A stretch of 46,639 nt of DNA from Microbacterium sp. (GCF_003248605.1 NZ_QFPF01000006.1:1-46639); one strand, 5' to 3'; positions 13,376 to 21,426 are shown, counted from the stretch's first letter. Notes: a model not told the origin generated them from the sequence alone. Numbers and translations are program-made.

Positions 13376-16300
13376 CGACGGGCTGGGTCGCCCCGTCGGC
13401 CACCGCCGCGTCGGGCTCGATGCCGAGGATCGCCGCGATCCGCGACGCGACGGCCGCGGGGTCGGTGTAGAGGTCGAACGAGTGCACGCGCACGTAGTGC
13501 CAGCCCAGTCGCCGCAGCAACTGGGGGCGCAGGCGCAGCGCCTCGCGCAGGGACTCGTCGTGCGTCTCGGGGTCGCTCTCGACGACGACGGCCTTGCCCG
13601 CGTGCTGGGCGACCAGGGGCAGCAGGCCGCGGTACTGCACGTCGACCGCGACGCCCAGGCGCCGCAGTTCGTCGGCGAGCCGTCGCGTGAGGGGATCGGC
13701 GAGGTCTTCGAGGCGGGCCTCGCGCTGCCGGGAGGCCATGCCGCCGAGGATCGACATGAGCGTCGCCGCTCCGTGCTCGAGTCGTCCGTCGTCGAACGCC
13801 GAGGGGCGGATCGACGACACGATCACCATCGAGCGACGGGCGCGCGTCATGCCGACCGTGAGCAGGCGCTCGCCGTCGGGGGTGGAGAGGTCGCCGAAGT
13901 CGCTCAGCACGCGTCCGTGCTTGGTCAGCCCGAACCCGAGCGAGAAGATCACGCGGTCGCGACTCTCGGCCACCGACTGCTCGAGGGTCAGCACCGCGAA
14001 GGGCTCGGCGGTGTCGCGCAGGGCGAACGCCGAGACGTCCGAGCGGCCTGCGAAGGCCGTGTTCACCGCGGCGCGGACGCGCTCGGCGTGGCGCGCGCTC
14101 GCGGTGACGACCATGAGCGACTCGTTGGGCCGGTTCACGGCGTGCTCGATCACGAGCGTCACGACCCGCGCAACCTCGGTCTCGGGGCTCTCGACGGCGC
14201 CGGAGACGGGGTCGGGCATGCCGAAGCCGCCCTCCACGTAGTCCACGGTCAGGCTGCCGCGCCCGAGGTACGAGCCCGCCCACGGCCACGAGACGATCTC
14301 GCCGCCGTAGAAGGCGTCGTTGACGAGCTCGGCGAGGTCTTCGCCGCCCGCGCGATAGCTGCGGGTGAGGGTGTAGACGGGCAGGATGTCGGCGAGCCGC
14401 TCGAACAGCGACGTCTCGTCGAAGGGCACCTCGGGCTCCTCCTGCGGCACCGATCCCGCAGCGAGCGCGAACGGCGAGGGCCTCTGCGTCACGGGGTCGC
14501 CGAGCACGACGATCTGGCGGGCGCGCCGCAGGGCGGGCACCGCCTCGGCGAGGCTCAGCCCGCCCGCGTCGGCGACGATGACCGTGTCGAACGAAAGCGT
14601 CTCGGGCAGCTCGGGCACGTCGTACGGCGAGGCCAGCCAGACCGGCGCAAGCGCGCGGCCGAGGGTGGGCGCGACGATGCTGAGGCCCAGGGCCGTGGGC
14701 TCACGGCCGGTCAGCAGCTTCTTCAGTTCGTCGGCCTCGCCGGGCTGATCAACGAGCCCGATCTTCCACTGGCGGGCCAGCTGCCACGCCAGAAGGGGGC
14801 CGGATGCTGCCGCATGGGCCTCGTCGACGAGCCTGAAGTCGCGCTCCAGACGGTCGACGACGCTCGTGTTGGCGCCGAGGAGAGCCTTGTCGCTGCGCAG
14901 CATGTGCTCGAGTGCGGACTGCCACCAGGCGAATTCGAGCTCGCCGGCGACGCGGTCGGCGGGCACGTGCCGCACCGAGAGCTCGGCCAGCAGAGGGCCG
15001 AGGCCGAGTCGCGCGAGATCGGCGCGCAGCGCGGTGCGCTCGATGAGGTTCTCGAGCACCTCGGACTCGGCGGCGAGGCCGGCGAGCGTGCGCACGAGAC
15101 GGTCGACCGGGAGAGCGGCGAGGCGCTGATCGTGGGCGCGGCCGAGTGGCGCATCGAGCTCGGCGAGCTCTGCCGCCACGCGCTGCCAGGCGACGTGGAC
15201 ATCGGCGAGCCCGAGCGGCACCTCGGGCGCCACCCCGGCGTCGACGAAGCGCTGCCAGTGGGTGCGCTGGCGCTGGATGCGCACGAGCGCCTCGTGCATG
15301 TCGGCGACGTGCACCCCGGGTCGCACGTATTCGCGGGCGAGGCGGCGCAGGCGCCGGCGCTCGCCGCCGCGCATCGTCGCCGAGTCGCGGCGCGAGCCGA
15401 GGGCGGTGATGAGGTCGGCGAGCGGGCGCTCGAATACGCTGGGGCTGAATCGATCGAGGGAATCGCGGATGTCGATCAGCAGCCGCAGGTACTCCCCGAG
15501 CTCGTCGATCGAGGCGAAGGGTCGCATGCGGGTCTGGGCGATGAGCTCGTAGCCGCGCTCGAGCAGACGCGGCACCTCGCCGAGCTGGAGCCGCTTGGCC
15601 AGCGCGTGCGCGGCCTGGGCCTCGTCGGTCGTGGCGAAGCTGGCGCCGTACCAGGGCGAGTCGCCCGGACCGAAGCGGAACTCGCCGAGCGACGCGGCGA
15701 GCTCGAGCTTGGCCGCGGCGCTCGAGCGGTCGCCCGCCAGGCGGGTGAGGGTCTCGAGGTCGAAGCGCGCCGTGGTGGTGCCGGGTCGCTCGGTCTGCTG
15801 CAGCTGCACGAGTGCGCGCAGGGTGTCGAGCGGGCTCACACCCAGGCCCGCAGCGGGGGTGGTCAGCGAGCGTCGGTAGGCGATCAGCAGCGCGCGCAGG
15901 CGCACGAGCGCATCGTCGACGTCGGCGAGCTGGGGCGCCGTGGCCTTCTCGTTGCGCCCGATCGCGCGCACCAGGTCGCGCGCGACGTGCACGGGCGAGC
16001 ACGCGAGTCCGGCGAGACCGACCTGCTGCAGGCGATGGCGCACGCCCTCGATCGTCGAGCGCCGGGCGCTGACGACGAGAACGCGCTTGTGATCCTGCAC
16101 GAGGGCGCCGAGGGCGTTGATGACGGTCTGGGTGCCGCCCGTTCCGGGCAGGGTCTGCACCGCGATCGAGCGTCCGGCGGTGATCTGCGCGAGCACCCGC
16201 TCCTGCTCCGCGTCGGCGTCCAGCAGCAGGGTGTCCGAGGCGGGCGAGCGCTCATCGGGGCCGACGCTGCGCACCTCCTCCCGCTGCTGCAGCAGAGCGG

Positions 16301-17090
16301 CGCGGTCGCCGGCGTGACCCGCGAGCGCGTTGAGGACGGGCGCGTCGAGGTTGGCAGCATCCCGCACCATCGCCCGGGCGACGTCGGCGAACGTCGACAC
16401 GAGCAGACGGGGCTGCACGGTGAAGGTGTCGACGGGCGCGGTGATCGCGCGCAGGCGGTCGATCACCCGCTGCGGCTTGAAGACGCCGTTCTCGTGGGCG
16501 AGGGCGGCGAGCCCCGGACCGTCGAGGGTGATGCCGAAGTGCTCGCGCGACACCGAGGCGAGCTCCGGGTTGATGTGGAAGCCGCCGTGCAGCTTGAGCT
16601 CGAAGTCCGCTCCGTGGCGGCGGATCGCCAGCGGGCGCAGCAGAACGGGCGCCGTATAGGCGACTCCGCCGATGCGCCACGAGGCGAGTCCCACGGCCAG
16701 GTGCACGGCATCGATCGAGCGCACGGTGCGCAGCTCGACGTTCTTGGCGGTGATGGCCTCGGCCGCGAGCCGCGCCGTGCGCAGCGCGACCTCGTCGCGG
16801 AACAGACCCGACAGCAGCGTCGACTGCCCGGTGATGAAGGCGGGCAGGCTGCCGGGGTGGGCGTTGGTCATGTCGATGCCCGTGTCGGGCGCGTCGACGT
16901 ACTGCAGCAGGGGCGAGCGACCGCCCAGCTCGGAGGCCTGGGCCCGCAGCCGCGTGCGCTCGTCCGACGCGATGTGCGCGACGCGCACACCCGGCTCGCT
17001 CATGCGCAGGTCGTGGGGCTCGATACGCTCGCCGCGCTCGGCATCCGGGGACGCCGCGCCGGGGTCGGGGATCATCTCATCCGCGCCCAT
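13362..17090 (-). CDS. large superfamily-1 helicase-like protein with degenerate ATPase motifs and Vsr-like C-terminal domain
   Basis: This 1,242-residue protein has an N-terminal region resembling DUF4011-type helicase leaders (about 45-190), a superfamily-1 helicase body and a C-terminal endonuclease-fold domain (about 1136-1224, ending LRRLGWHYVRVHSFDLYTDP, as in very-short-patch-repair-like domains). The helicase framework is clear, but key residues are lost: motif I reads LPGTGGTQT (about 314-322) with Gly for the catalytic Lys; motif II reads VIVADAGGL (about 837-845) where relatives have IIDEAS; motif III reads GDPVTQRPSP. Motifs V and VI (SRDRVIFSL, VGMTRARR) persist. ATP hydrolysis is therefore doubtful, yet the frame is open throughout. 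ATG at 17090 follows a weak GAGGG site. Function unknown; DNA repair or defence is inferred. Confidence 0.8.
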   Translation of the reverse strand: MGADEMIPDPGAASPDAERGERIEPHDLRMSEPGVRVAHIASDERTRLRAQASELGGRSPLLQYVDAPDTGIDMTNAHPGSLPAFITGQSTLLSGLFRDEVALRTARLAAEAITAKNVELRTVRSIDAVHLAVGLASWRIGGVAYTAPVLLRPLAIRRHGADFELKLHGGFHINPELASVSREHFGITLDGPGLAALAHENGVFKPQRVIDRLRAITAPVDTFTVQPRLLVSTFADVARAMVRDAANLDAPVLNALAGHAGDRAALLQQREEVRSVGPDERSPASDTLLLDADAEQERVLAQITAGRSIAVQTLPGTGGTQTVINALGALVQDHKRVLVVSARRSTIEGVRHRLQQVGLAGLACSPVHVARDLVRAIGRNEKATAPQLADVDDALVRLRALLIAYRRSLTTPAAGLGVSPLDTLRALVQLQQTERPGTTTARFDLETLTRLAGDRSSAAAKLELAASLGEFRFGPGDSPWYGASFATTDEAQAAHALAKRLQLGEVPRLLERGYELIAQTRMRPFASIDELGEYLRLLIDIRDSLDRFSPSVFERPLADLITALGSRRDSATMRGGERRRLRRLAREYVRPGVHVADMHEALVRIQRQRTHWQRFVDAGVAPEVPLGLADVHVAWQRVAAELAELDAPLGRAHDQRLAALPVDRLVRTLAGLAAESEVLENLIERTALRADLARLGLGPLLAELSVRHVPADRVAGELEFAWWQSALEHMLRSDKALLGANTSVVDRLERDFRLVDEAHAAASGPLLAWQLARQWKIGLVDQPGEADELKKLLTGREPTALGLSIVAPTLGRALAPVWLASPYDVPELPETLSFDTVIVADAGGLSLAEAVPALRRARQIVVLGDPVTQRPSPFALAAGSVPQEEPEVPFDETSLFERLADILPVYTLTRSYRAGGEDLAELVNDAFYGGEIVSWPWAGSYLGRGSLTVDYVEGGFGMPDPVSGAVESPETEVARVVTLVIEHAVNRPNESLMVVTASARHAERVRAAVNTAFAGRSDVSAFALRDTAEPFAVLTLEQSVAESRDRVIFSLGFGLTKHGRVLSDFGDLSTPDGERLLTVGMTRARRSMVIVSSIRPSAFDDGRLEHGAATLMSILGGMASRQREARLEDLADPLTRRLADELRRLGVAVDVQYRGLLPLVAQHAGKAVVVESDPETHDESLREALRLRPQLLRRLGWHYVRVHSFDLYTDPAAVASRIAAILGIEPDAAVADGATQPVDVIE

Positions 17091-17223
17091 AGTGCTGCCC
17101 TCTGCTCGCCACACAGGGTCACCCTACGTTCCCGCTGCCCAGACGGGCGCATAGCGGCCCGGGTTTCGCGGGATTGGCCGGTCTGCGCACTGTTCTTCTC
17201 GCCGGCGGGGGCGTTCTCATCCC

Positions 17224-17310
17224 CGTTGGGGCGTTGAAACGCCGTTGGGGCGTTGAAACGCCGTTGGGGCGCGCTGCAGCACGCCCCAACGCGATTCTGA
17301 CGCCCCAACG
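17224..17310. repeat. array of five CGTTGGGGCG boxes, three direct and two inverted
   Basis: Two full 19-base units CGTTGGGGCGTTGAAACGC occur at 17224-17242 and 17243-17261, a partial third starts at 17262, and CGCCCCAACG (the inverted box) occurs at 17282-17291 and 17301-17310. Each full unit also contains the hairpin GGCGTTGAAACGCC. A different direct repeat, GGGGCGATGGGC, follows at 17313-17324 and 17328-17339. The array fills the 360-base gap between the divergent helicase-like and alkyltransferase-like genes; no gene is seen in that gap. Confidence 0.85.
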
Positions 17311-17450
17311 CCGGGGCGATGGGCGGCGGGGCGATGGGCACTGAGCCCGGCGGCGCGCTCGGCTCCTCCACAGGCGCCCCGGGGCGGGCATGCACCCCCA
17401 TCGACGCCGGCGCCTCGAACCGGCACGACCCCGCGGGGCAGGATGGGCGC

Positions 17451-17978
17451 ATGCCCCTTCGTCACGCGAGCGCCCCCACTCCTCTCGGCATCGCCACCGC
17501 CGTCCTCACCGATACCGGCCTCGGGATGCTGCACTTCGGTGATGGCGATCCCGAATACGTCCTCGAACGCGCGGCACTCGCCTGGCGCACCCCGCTCACG
17601 CACGACGAGGCATCCCTCACACCTGTCTTCATGCAGCTGGACGAGTACTTCGCCGGCGAGCGACGCGACTTCGACATCCCCCTCGACCTTTCGCAGACCC
17701 ACGGCTTCGTCCGCGCCGCCCTCGAGACGATCTGCACGATCGCCTATGGCGAGACGGCGAGCTACGGCGAGGTGGCGGTCCGGGCGGGGGCCCCGGGCGC
17801 CGCCCGAGCCGTGGGGTCGGCCTGCGCCCGCACGCCGATCTCGGTGGTCGTGCCGGCCCACCGCGTCGTCCGGGCGGACGGCTCGATCGGAGAGTACGGC
17901 GGCGACCCCGAGACCAAACGGTTTCTGCTCGATCTCGAAGTGCACGCGCTCACTTTGGCCGCCCAGGCCGAGCGATGA
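17451..17978 (+). CDS. alkyltransferase-like protein (Ogt/MGMT fold, active-site Cys replaced by Ala)
   Basis: This 175-residue protein has the full Ogt layout: an N-terminal RNase-H-like domain (1-80) and the C-terminal DNA-binding domain with YGETASYGEVA (Tyr105), the arginine-finger segment AARAVGSA (Arg119) and the active-site loop. The loop reads VVVPAHRVV: Ala136 replaces the alkyl-acceptor Cys of PCHRV. It therefore cannot remove alkyl groups and should behave as an ATL, binding O6-alkylguanine and flagging it for nucleotide excision repair. Ala at this position is known in a Thermus ATL; Trp is commoner. CAGGAT lies 6 bases before the ATG. Its stop overlaps the Tag-like gene. Confidence 0.85.
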   Translation: MPLRHASAPTPLGIATAVLTDTGLGMLHFGDGDPEYVLERAALAWRTPLTHDEASLTPVFMQLDEYFAGERRDFDIPLDLSQTHGFVRAALETICTIAYGETASYGEVAVRAGAPGAARAVGSACARTPISVVVPAHRVVRADGSIGEYGGDPETKRFLLDLEVHALTLAAQAER

Positions 17979-18700
17979 ATGCCTTTCGACAGGCCCTGGG
18001 CACGGGAGGCGAGGCCCGGAACACGGGAGGCGCCGATCAGGGCACGGGAAGCGAGGCCGAGAACATGGCCGGCACGGGCGTCGTCGTCGGCGACGACGGG
18101 CTCGCCCGACCGGCGTGGGCATCGGCCGATCCTCTCCTCAGGCAGTACTACGACACGGAGTGGGGCATGCCGGTGCGCGACGAGCGGGGGCTGTTCGAGC
18201 GGATCAGCCTCGAGGCGTTCCAGTCCGGCCTGTCGTGGGCAACGGTGCTGCGCAAGCGCCCCGCGTTCCGCGCGGCGTTCGCCGGCTTCTCCCCCGACCT
18301 CGTCGCCGCGTACGGCGAGCGCGACATCGAGCGACTGCTCGGCGACGCCGCCATCATCCGCAATCGCGCGAAGATCCTCGCGACCATCGGCAACGCGCGA
18401 GCCACGATCGACCTGCGCGCCGCCGGCGGCCTGCCCGACCTGATCTGGTCGTTCCAGCCTGACCGCACGCCCGCGCCCCGGACGCCGCAGGAGGTGCCGA
18501 CGACCTCACCCGAGTCGATCGCTCTGGCCGCCGCACTCAAGGCCCGCGGCTTCCGCTTCGTCGGGCCGACCACCGCGTTCGCGCTGATGGAGGCGGTCGG
18601 CATCGTCGACACGCACCTCGTCGACAGCCATCGGCGCGGCACCAGCGGGGTGTGGACGGAGGGCGTGCAGGCCGCCCGCCGTCCACACCCGTCCCTATAG
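17975..18700 (+). CDS. DNA-3-methyladenine glycosylase I (Tag family), zinc ligands missing
   Basis: This 241-residue protein is a Tag-family glycosylase that should excise 3-methyladenine: YYDTEWGMPVRDERGLFE, then ISLEAFQSGLSW with Glu80 at the base-recognition position, NRAKILATIGNA, and GFRFVGPTTAFALMEAVGIV. Compared with E. coli Tag, three of four zinc-snap ligands are gone: Pro46, Tyr59 and Ser218 stand for Cys4, His17 and Cys179; His214 remains. The start ATG overlaps the alkyltransferase-like stop by 4 bases, but the first 30 residues are repeat-derived, and ATG at 18065 is an alternative start. The pairing indicates a shared role in alkylation damage. Confidence 0.85.
   Translation: MNAFRQALGTGGEARNTGGADQGTGSEAENMAGTGVVVGDDGLARPAWASADPLLRQYYDTEWGMPVRDERGLFERISLEAFQSGLSWATVLRKRPAFRAAFAGFSPDLVAAYGERDIERLLGDAAIIRNRAKILATIGNARATIDLRAAGGLPDLIWSFQPDRTPAPRTPQEVPTTSPESIALAAALKARGFRFVGPTTAFALMEAVGIVDTHLVDSHRRGTSGVWTEGVQAARRPHPSL
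17998..18058 (+). repeat. 19-base direct repeat in the 5' part of the Tag-like gene
   Basis: GGGCACGGGAGGCGAGGCC at 17998-18016 recurs with one change at 18040-18058, with a related partial copy between them. It encodes the Gly/Thr/Ala-rich N-terminal extension, which has no counterpart in E. coli Tag. Confidence 0.65.
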
Positions 18701-18787
18701 TCCCGCCGCGCCTTCGGGCAGGCCGGAACCGCCGTCAACGCACGACGAATGAGCCTGGTTCCGACCGAATTCCTTGCCCCCGGCGGG

Positions 18788-18830
18788 TGATATGGTCGAC
18801 GCTACGAACGGCGGCGACGGTGCCGTCGCC
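18788..18830 (+). promoter_or_regulatory. extended -10 promoter and leader hairpin of the GAF-LuxR gene
   Basis: TGATATGGT at 18788-18796 matches an extended -10 element. About 20 bases downstream, GGCGACGG (18813-18820) and CCGTCGCC (18823-18830) form a perfect 8-base stem with a 2-base spacer, ending 17 bases before the start codon and just before the GGTAGG ribosome site. The hairpin could affect translation initiation. Confidence 0.45.
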
Positions 18831-18847
18831 CCCGAAGGTAGGTAGCG

Positions 18848-19723
18848 ATGCTTACGCAGGAGAGGTATCCCACGCAGGCCCAGCTCGTCGCGGGCGCGGT
18901 GCGCGAACTCGCCCGTCGGACGCGGTTTCCGATCGCCTTCGGCGGACTGGTGCACGAGGACACGGTGCGCGTGACGAGCATCGTCGGAAACCGCACCCGC
19001 AGCCTCGACGGGCTGAGCGTGCGCCCCGAACGCGGACTCGGCGGCCGAGCCATGATCGAGCTGCGCCCGCGGATGACGCCCGACTACCGCACCGCCCGCG
19101 GCATCACGCATGACTACGACGGTCACGTGCTCGGCGAGGGCATCGCGTCGCTGCTCGCCGTCCCCGTGGTCGTGCGCGGTCGTGCACGCGGGGTCCTCTA
19201 CGGCGGCGCGTGGGTGTCCTCCGACGTCGGAGATGTGATCGCCGCCCCCGCGTTCCAGGTCGCCGACGCCCTCGCAGCCGAGCTGCGGGTGCGCGAAGAC
19301 GTCGAGCGTCGGCTCGCGGAACTCGAACCGGTCGCCCCCGCTCCCTCCCCCGCGATCGTCCACGGCCTGTCGGCGTCGCACCGTGAAGAGCTGCGCGCGA
19401 GCTATGCCGAGCTGCGCCTGATCGCAGCGCGCGTGCCGGACCCCGAGGTGCGCGCTCGCATCGAAGACATCGAGCGCCGGCTCGCCACACTCTCGGGCGA
19501 CGACGACGGCGCTGCGGCAGAGAGCGATGTGGCGCTCTCCCCGCGCGAGACCGACGTGCTCGCGTGTGCGGCGCTCGGTTCGACGAACGCCGAGATCGCC
19601 GCGACCCTGGGCCTTCGCGAGGGCACGGTGAAGGCATACCTGTCGACGGCGATGGCCAAGCTGGATGCCTCCACGCGGCACGCCGCGGTGGCCAAGGCAC
19701 GCCGCGCGGGTCTGCTGCCCTGA
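18848..19723 (+). CDS. GAF-LuxR transcriptional regulator
   Basis: This 291-residue protein has a GAF-like sensor region (about 15-155, including GEGIASLLAVPVVVRGRARGVLYGG), a helical linker, and a C-terminal LuxR helix-turn-helix (about 228-290: LSPRETDVLACAALGSTNAEIA through GTVKAYLSTAMAKL). It is not preceded by a receiver domain, so it probably senses a small molecule directly. Related regulators in actinobacteria often control aromatic or acyl-CoA catabolism, but no such genes adjoin it. The start follows a weak GGTAGG site and an unusual leader hairpin. Lsr2 lies downstream, with its own promoter. Confidence 0.8.
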   Translation: MLTQERYPTQAQLVAGAVRELARRTRFPIAFGGLVHEDTVRVTSIVGNRTRSLDGLSVRPERGLGGRAMIELRPRMTPDYRTARGITHDYDGHVLGEGIASLLAVPVVVRGRARGVLYGGAWVSSDVGDVIAAPAFQVADALAAELRVREDVERRLAELEPVAPAPSPAIVHGLSASHREELRASYAELRLIAARVPDPEVRARIEDIERRLATLSGDDDGAAAESDVALSPRETDVLACAALGSTNAEIAATLGLREGTVKAYLSTAMAKLDASTRHAAVAKARRAGLLP

Positions 19724-19776
19724 CCCGGCCGACGCGCCCGCGCCGTGGCGACCGCCGCCTCGCCCGCCGCACTCGC

Positions 19777-19782
19777 TAAGGT
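19777..19782 (+). promoter_or_regulatory. leaderless -10 hexamer of lsr2
   Basis: TAAGGT ends exactly 6 bases before the ATG at 19789; no ribosome site is present. Confidence 0.6.
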
Positions 19783-19788
19783 GTCGGC

Positions 19789-20142
19789 ATGGCCCGCAGA
19801 ATCGTGCATCAGCTCGTCGACGACCTCGACGGCTCCCTCCTCGAAGTCGGTGAAGGCGAGACGGTGCTGTTCTCGCTCGACGGCATCGCCTACGAGATCG
19901 ACCTCACCGATGAGAACGCCGCTGCGCTGCGCGGCGCGCTCGACCGGTTCATCTCCGCCGCTCGCCCCGTCTCCACGCGCGGCGCCGCGGCAACGGGGCC
20001 CGCACGCAAGCGGCGGCGTACGGGGCAGCAGGACTACGGCGCGATCCGCGAGTGGGCCCGGGCCAACGGCCACCAGGTGTCGGAGCGCGGCCGGGTTCCG
20101 GCATCCGTCATCGAGGCCTACGAAGCCGCCCAGGGCGCCTGA
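19789..20142 (+). CDS. lsr2: Lsr2 nucleoid-associated protein
   Basis: This 117-residue protein is Lsr2, the actinobacterial H-NS-like protein that binds AT-rich DNA and silences foreign genes. The N-terminal dimerisation domain runs from MARRIVHQLVDDLDGS through the acidic beta-sheet to about residue 60; a basic linker (PARKRRR) leads to the DNA-binding domain IREWARANGHQVSERGRVP, with the RGR AT-hook-like loop. Length and domain order match the family. It is preceded by a leaderless-type promoter and is probably monocistronic. Confidence 0.95.
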   Translation: MARRIVHQLVDDLDGSLLEVGEGETVLFSLDGIAYEIDLTDENAAALRGALDRFISAARPVSTRGAAATGPARKRRRTGQQDYGAIREWARANGHQVSERGRVPASVIEAYEAAQGA

Positions 20143-20281
20143 CCCGCCCTCGGACGAGCCTTGCCGCGCGGCATCGCGCCGAACATGTGAGAACCCTCCG
20201 AATGCGCGCGTGAGGTTGATCCGCGCCCGGATTCTCGGAATCGTGGCTGACTCGTCGTCCCCTATGGGAAAGGAGAGCCCT

Positions 20282-20566
20282 ATGCTCACCCTCACCGAGA
20301 ACGCCGCCACCGCCGTCCGCTCGATCGTCTCGCAGGTGCCCGACACCGCCGATGGCGGCCTGCGCATCCGAGGCAACGGCACCCCCGACGCCGGCTACGA
20401 GCTGGCCGTCGTCCCCGCCGCCGAGGCCGGCGACGCCGTAGTCGAGCAGAGCTCGGCCCGCGTCTTCGTCGACCAGCAGGCAGCGCTTCAGCTTGACGAC
20501 AAGATCCTGGATGCCGAGGTCGGCCAAGACGGATCCGTGCGATTCGCCCTCGCCAGCCAGGCCTGA
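20282..20566 (+). CDS. HesB/IscA-fold protein without cysteines
   Basis: This 94-residue protein starts MLTLTENAATAVRSIVSQV and follows the HesB/IscA (A-type iron-sulfur carrier) pattern: GLRIRGNG, AVVPAAEAGD and VFVDQQAALQLDDKILD. It contains no cysteine at all, so it lacks the three Cys that bind iron-sulfur clusters in IscA and ErpA and cannot act by the classical mechanism. Cysteine-free relatives annotated as 'HesB' exist in actinobacteria, with unknown function. A good GGAAAGGAG ribosome site precedes the ATG and a strong terminator follows, so it is a single-gene transcript. Confidence 0.8.
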   Translation: MLTLTENAATAVRSIVSQVPDTADGGLRIRGNGTPDAGYELAVVPAAEAGDAVVEQSSARVFVDQQAALQLDDKILDAEVGQDGSVRFALASQA

Positions 20567-20577
20567 GACAGGTTCTC

Positions 20578-20610
20578 GAAGCCCCCGTCGCGTTGCGCGG
20601 CGGGGGCTTC
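20578..20610 (+). terminator. hairpin terminator
   Basis: GAAGCCCCCG at 20578-20587 pairs perfectly with CGGGGGCTTC at 20601-20610, 12 bases after the HesB-like stop. No U-tract follows. Confidence 0.8.
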
Positions 20611-20633
20611 GTCGTGCGCGCCGCGATACCGGG

Positions 20634-20639
20634 TACCGT
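20634..20639 (+). promoter_or_regulatory. leaderless -10 hexamer
   Basis: TACCGT ends 7 bases before the ATG at 20647, with no ribosome site between. Confidence 0.5.
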
Positions 20640-20646
20640 GTGCAGG

Positions 20647-21426
20647 ATGCCCGACATCCGCGCGCTCGACCCCCCACCGCCCCGCGTCTATCGCCGGCGA
20701 TTCGAACCCGGATCGCTTTCCTTCCGCGTCCTCCGATCCGGGCCCACGGTCTCAGAACAGCCTGCCGTTGTGCTCATCCACGGAATCGGGATGTCGCACC
20801 GCTCCTTCGCGGGTCTGCATCGTCTGCTGGCGGCGGAAGGACCTGTGTACTCGGTCGACCTGCCGGGCTTCGGCGGGCTTCCCAAGCCCTCGGCAGACAT
20901 GGACGTCGCTACCGCGGCCCGCGTCCTCGGCGAGCTTCTGGCGGACGCACGGTTCGGTCCGGCGGTACTGGTCGGGCACTCTATGGGCGCGCAATGGGCG
21001 ATAGAAGTGGCCACACGGCGGCCGGAGCTCGTGTCTCGGGTCGTCGTGATCGGTGCGGTCACCGACGCCGCTCGCCGCTCATTCTTCGCTCAGCTGGGGT
21101 CACTCGCGCTCGACACCTTCTGCGAGCCGCCATGCGTCAACGCCGTCGCGTTCGCGGACTACGCCCGATGCGGGCCGCGCTGGTACGCGAGACAGCTGCG
21201 CCACATGCTCCGATACCCGATCGAGGATCGCGTGCGCGCGCTCCCGATGCCCGTCCTGGTCATGCGCGGATCTCGCGACCCCATCGCCGGTCTGCGATGG
21301 TGCCGACGGCTGCGTGACCTCGCGCCGGCCGCCGAGCTGATCCTCGTCCCCGGGCATCATCATGCCGTGCAGCACTCGGCCCCGCGCACCGTGGCATCGG
21401 CGCTCCGGGCATTCGTGCGCACGTGA
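20647..21426 (+). CDS. alpha/beta hydrolase
   Basis: This 259-residue alpha/beta-hydrolase has HGIGMSHRSF (oxyanion region, about 45-54), the nucleophile elbow VGHSMGAQ with Ser112, an Asp in RGSRDPIAG and a His in VPGHHHAVQ, so the triad is complete. The substrate cannot be predicted. ATG at 20647 is chosen over upstream in-frame codons because these would lie inside the preceding terminator and the -10 hexamer. It is convergent with the kinase gene. Confidence 0.82.
   Translation: MPDIRALDPPPPRVYRRRFEPGSLSFRVLRSGPTVSEQPAVVLIHGIGMSHRSFAGLHRLLAAEGPVYSVDLPGFGGLPKPSADMDVATAARVLGELLADARFGPAVLVGHSMGAQWAIEVATRRPELVSRVVVIGAVTDAARRSFFAQLGSLALDTFCEPPCVNAVAFADYARCGPRWYARQLRHMLRYPIEDRVRALPMPVLVMRGSRDPIAGLRWCRRLRDLAPAAELILVPGHHHAVQHSAPRTVASALRAFVRT

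Noticed and set aside
13194..17237. A 1,347-codon open frame on the plus strand opposite the helicase-like gene
   Set aside because: It is antisense to a gene with clear helicase motifs; in such GC-rich DNA, stop codons are rare in shadow frames. The translation has no recognisable domain and an unnatural Arg/Gly/Asp composition.
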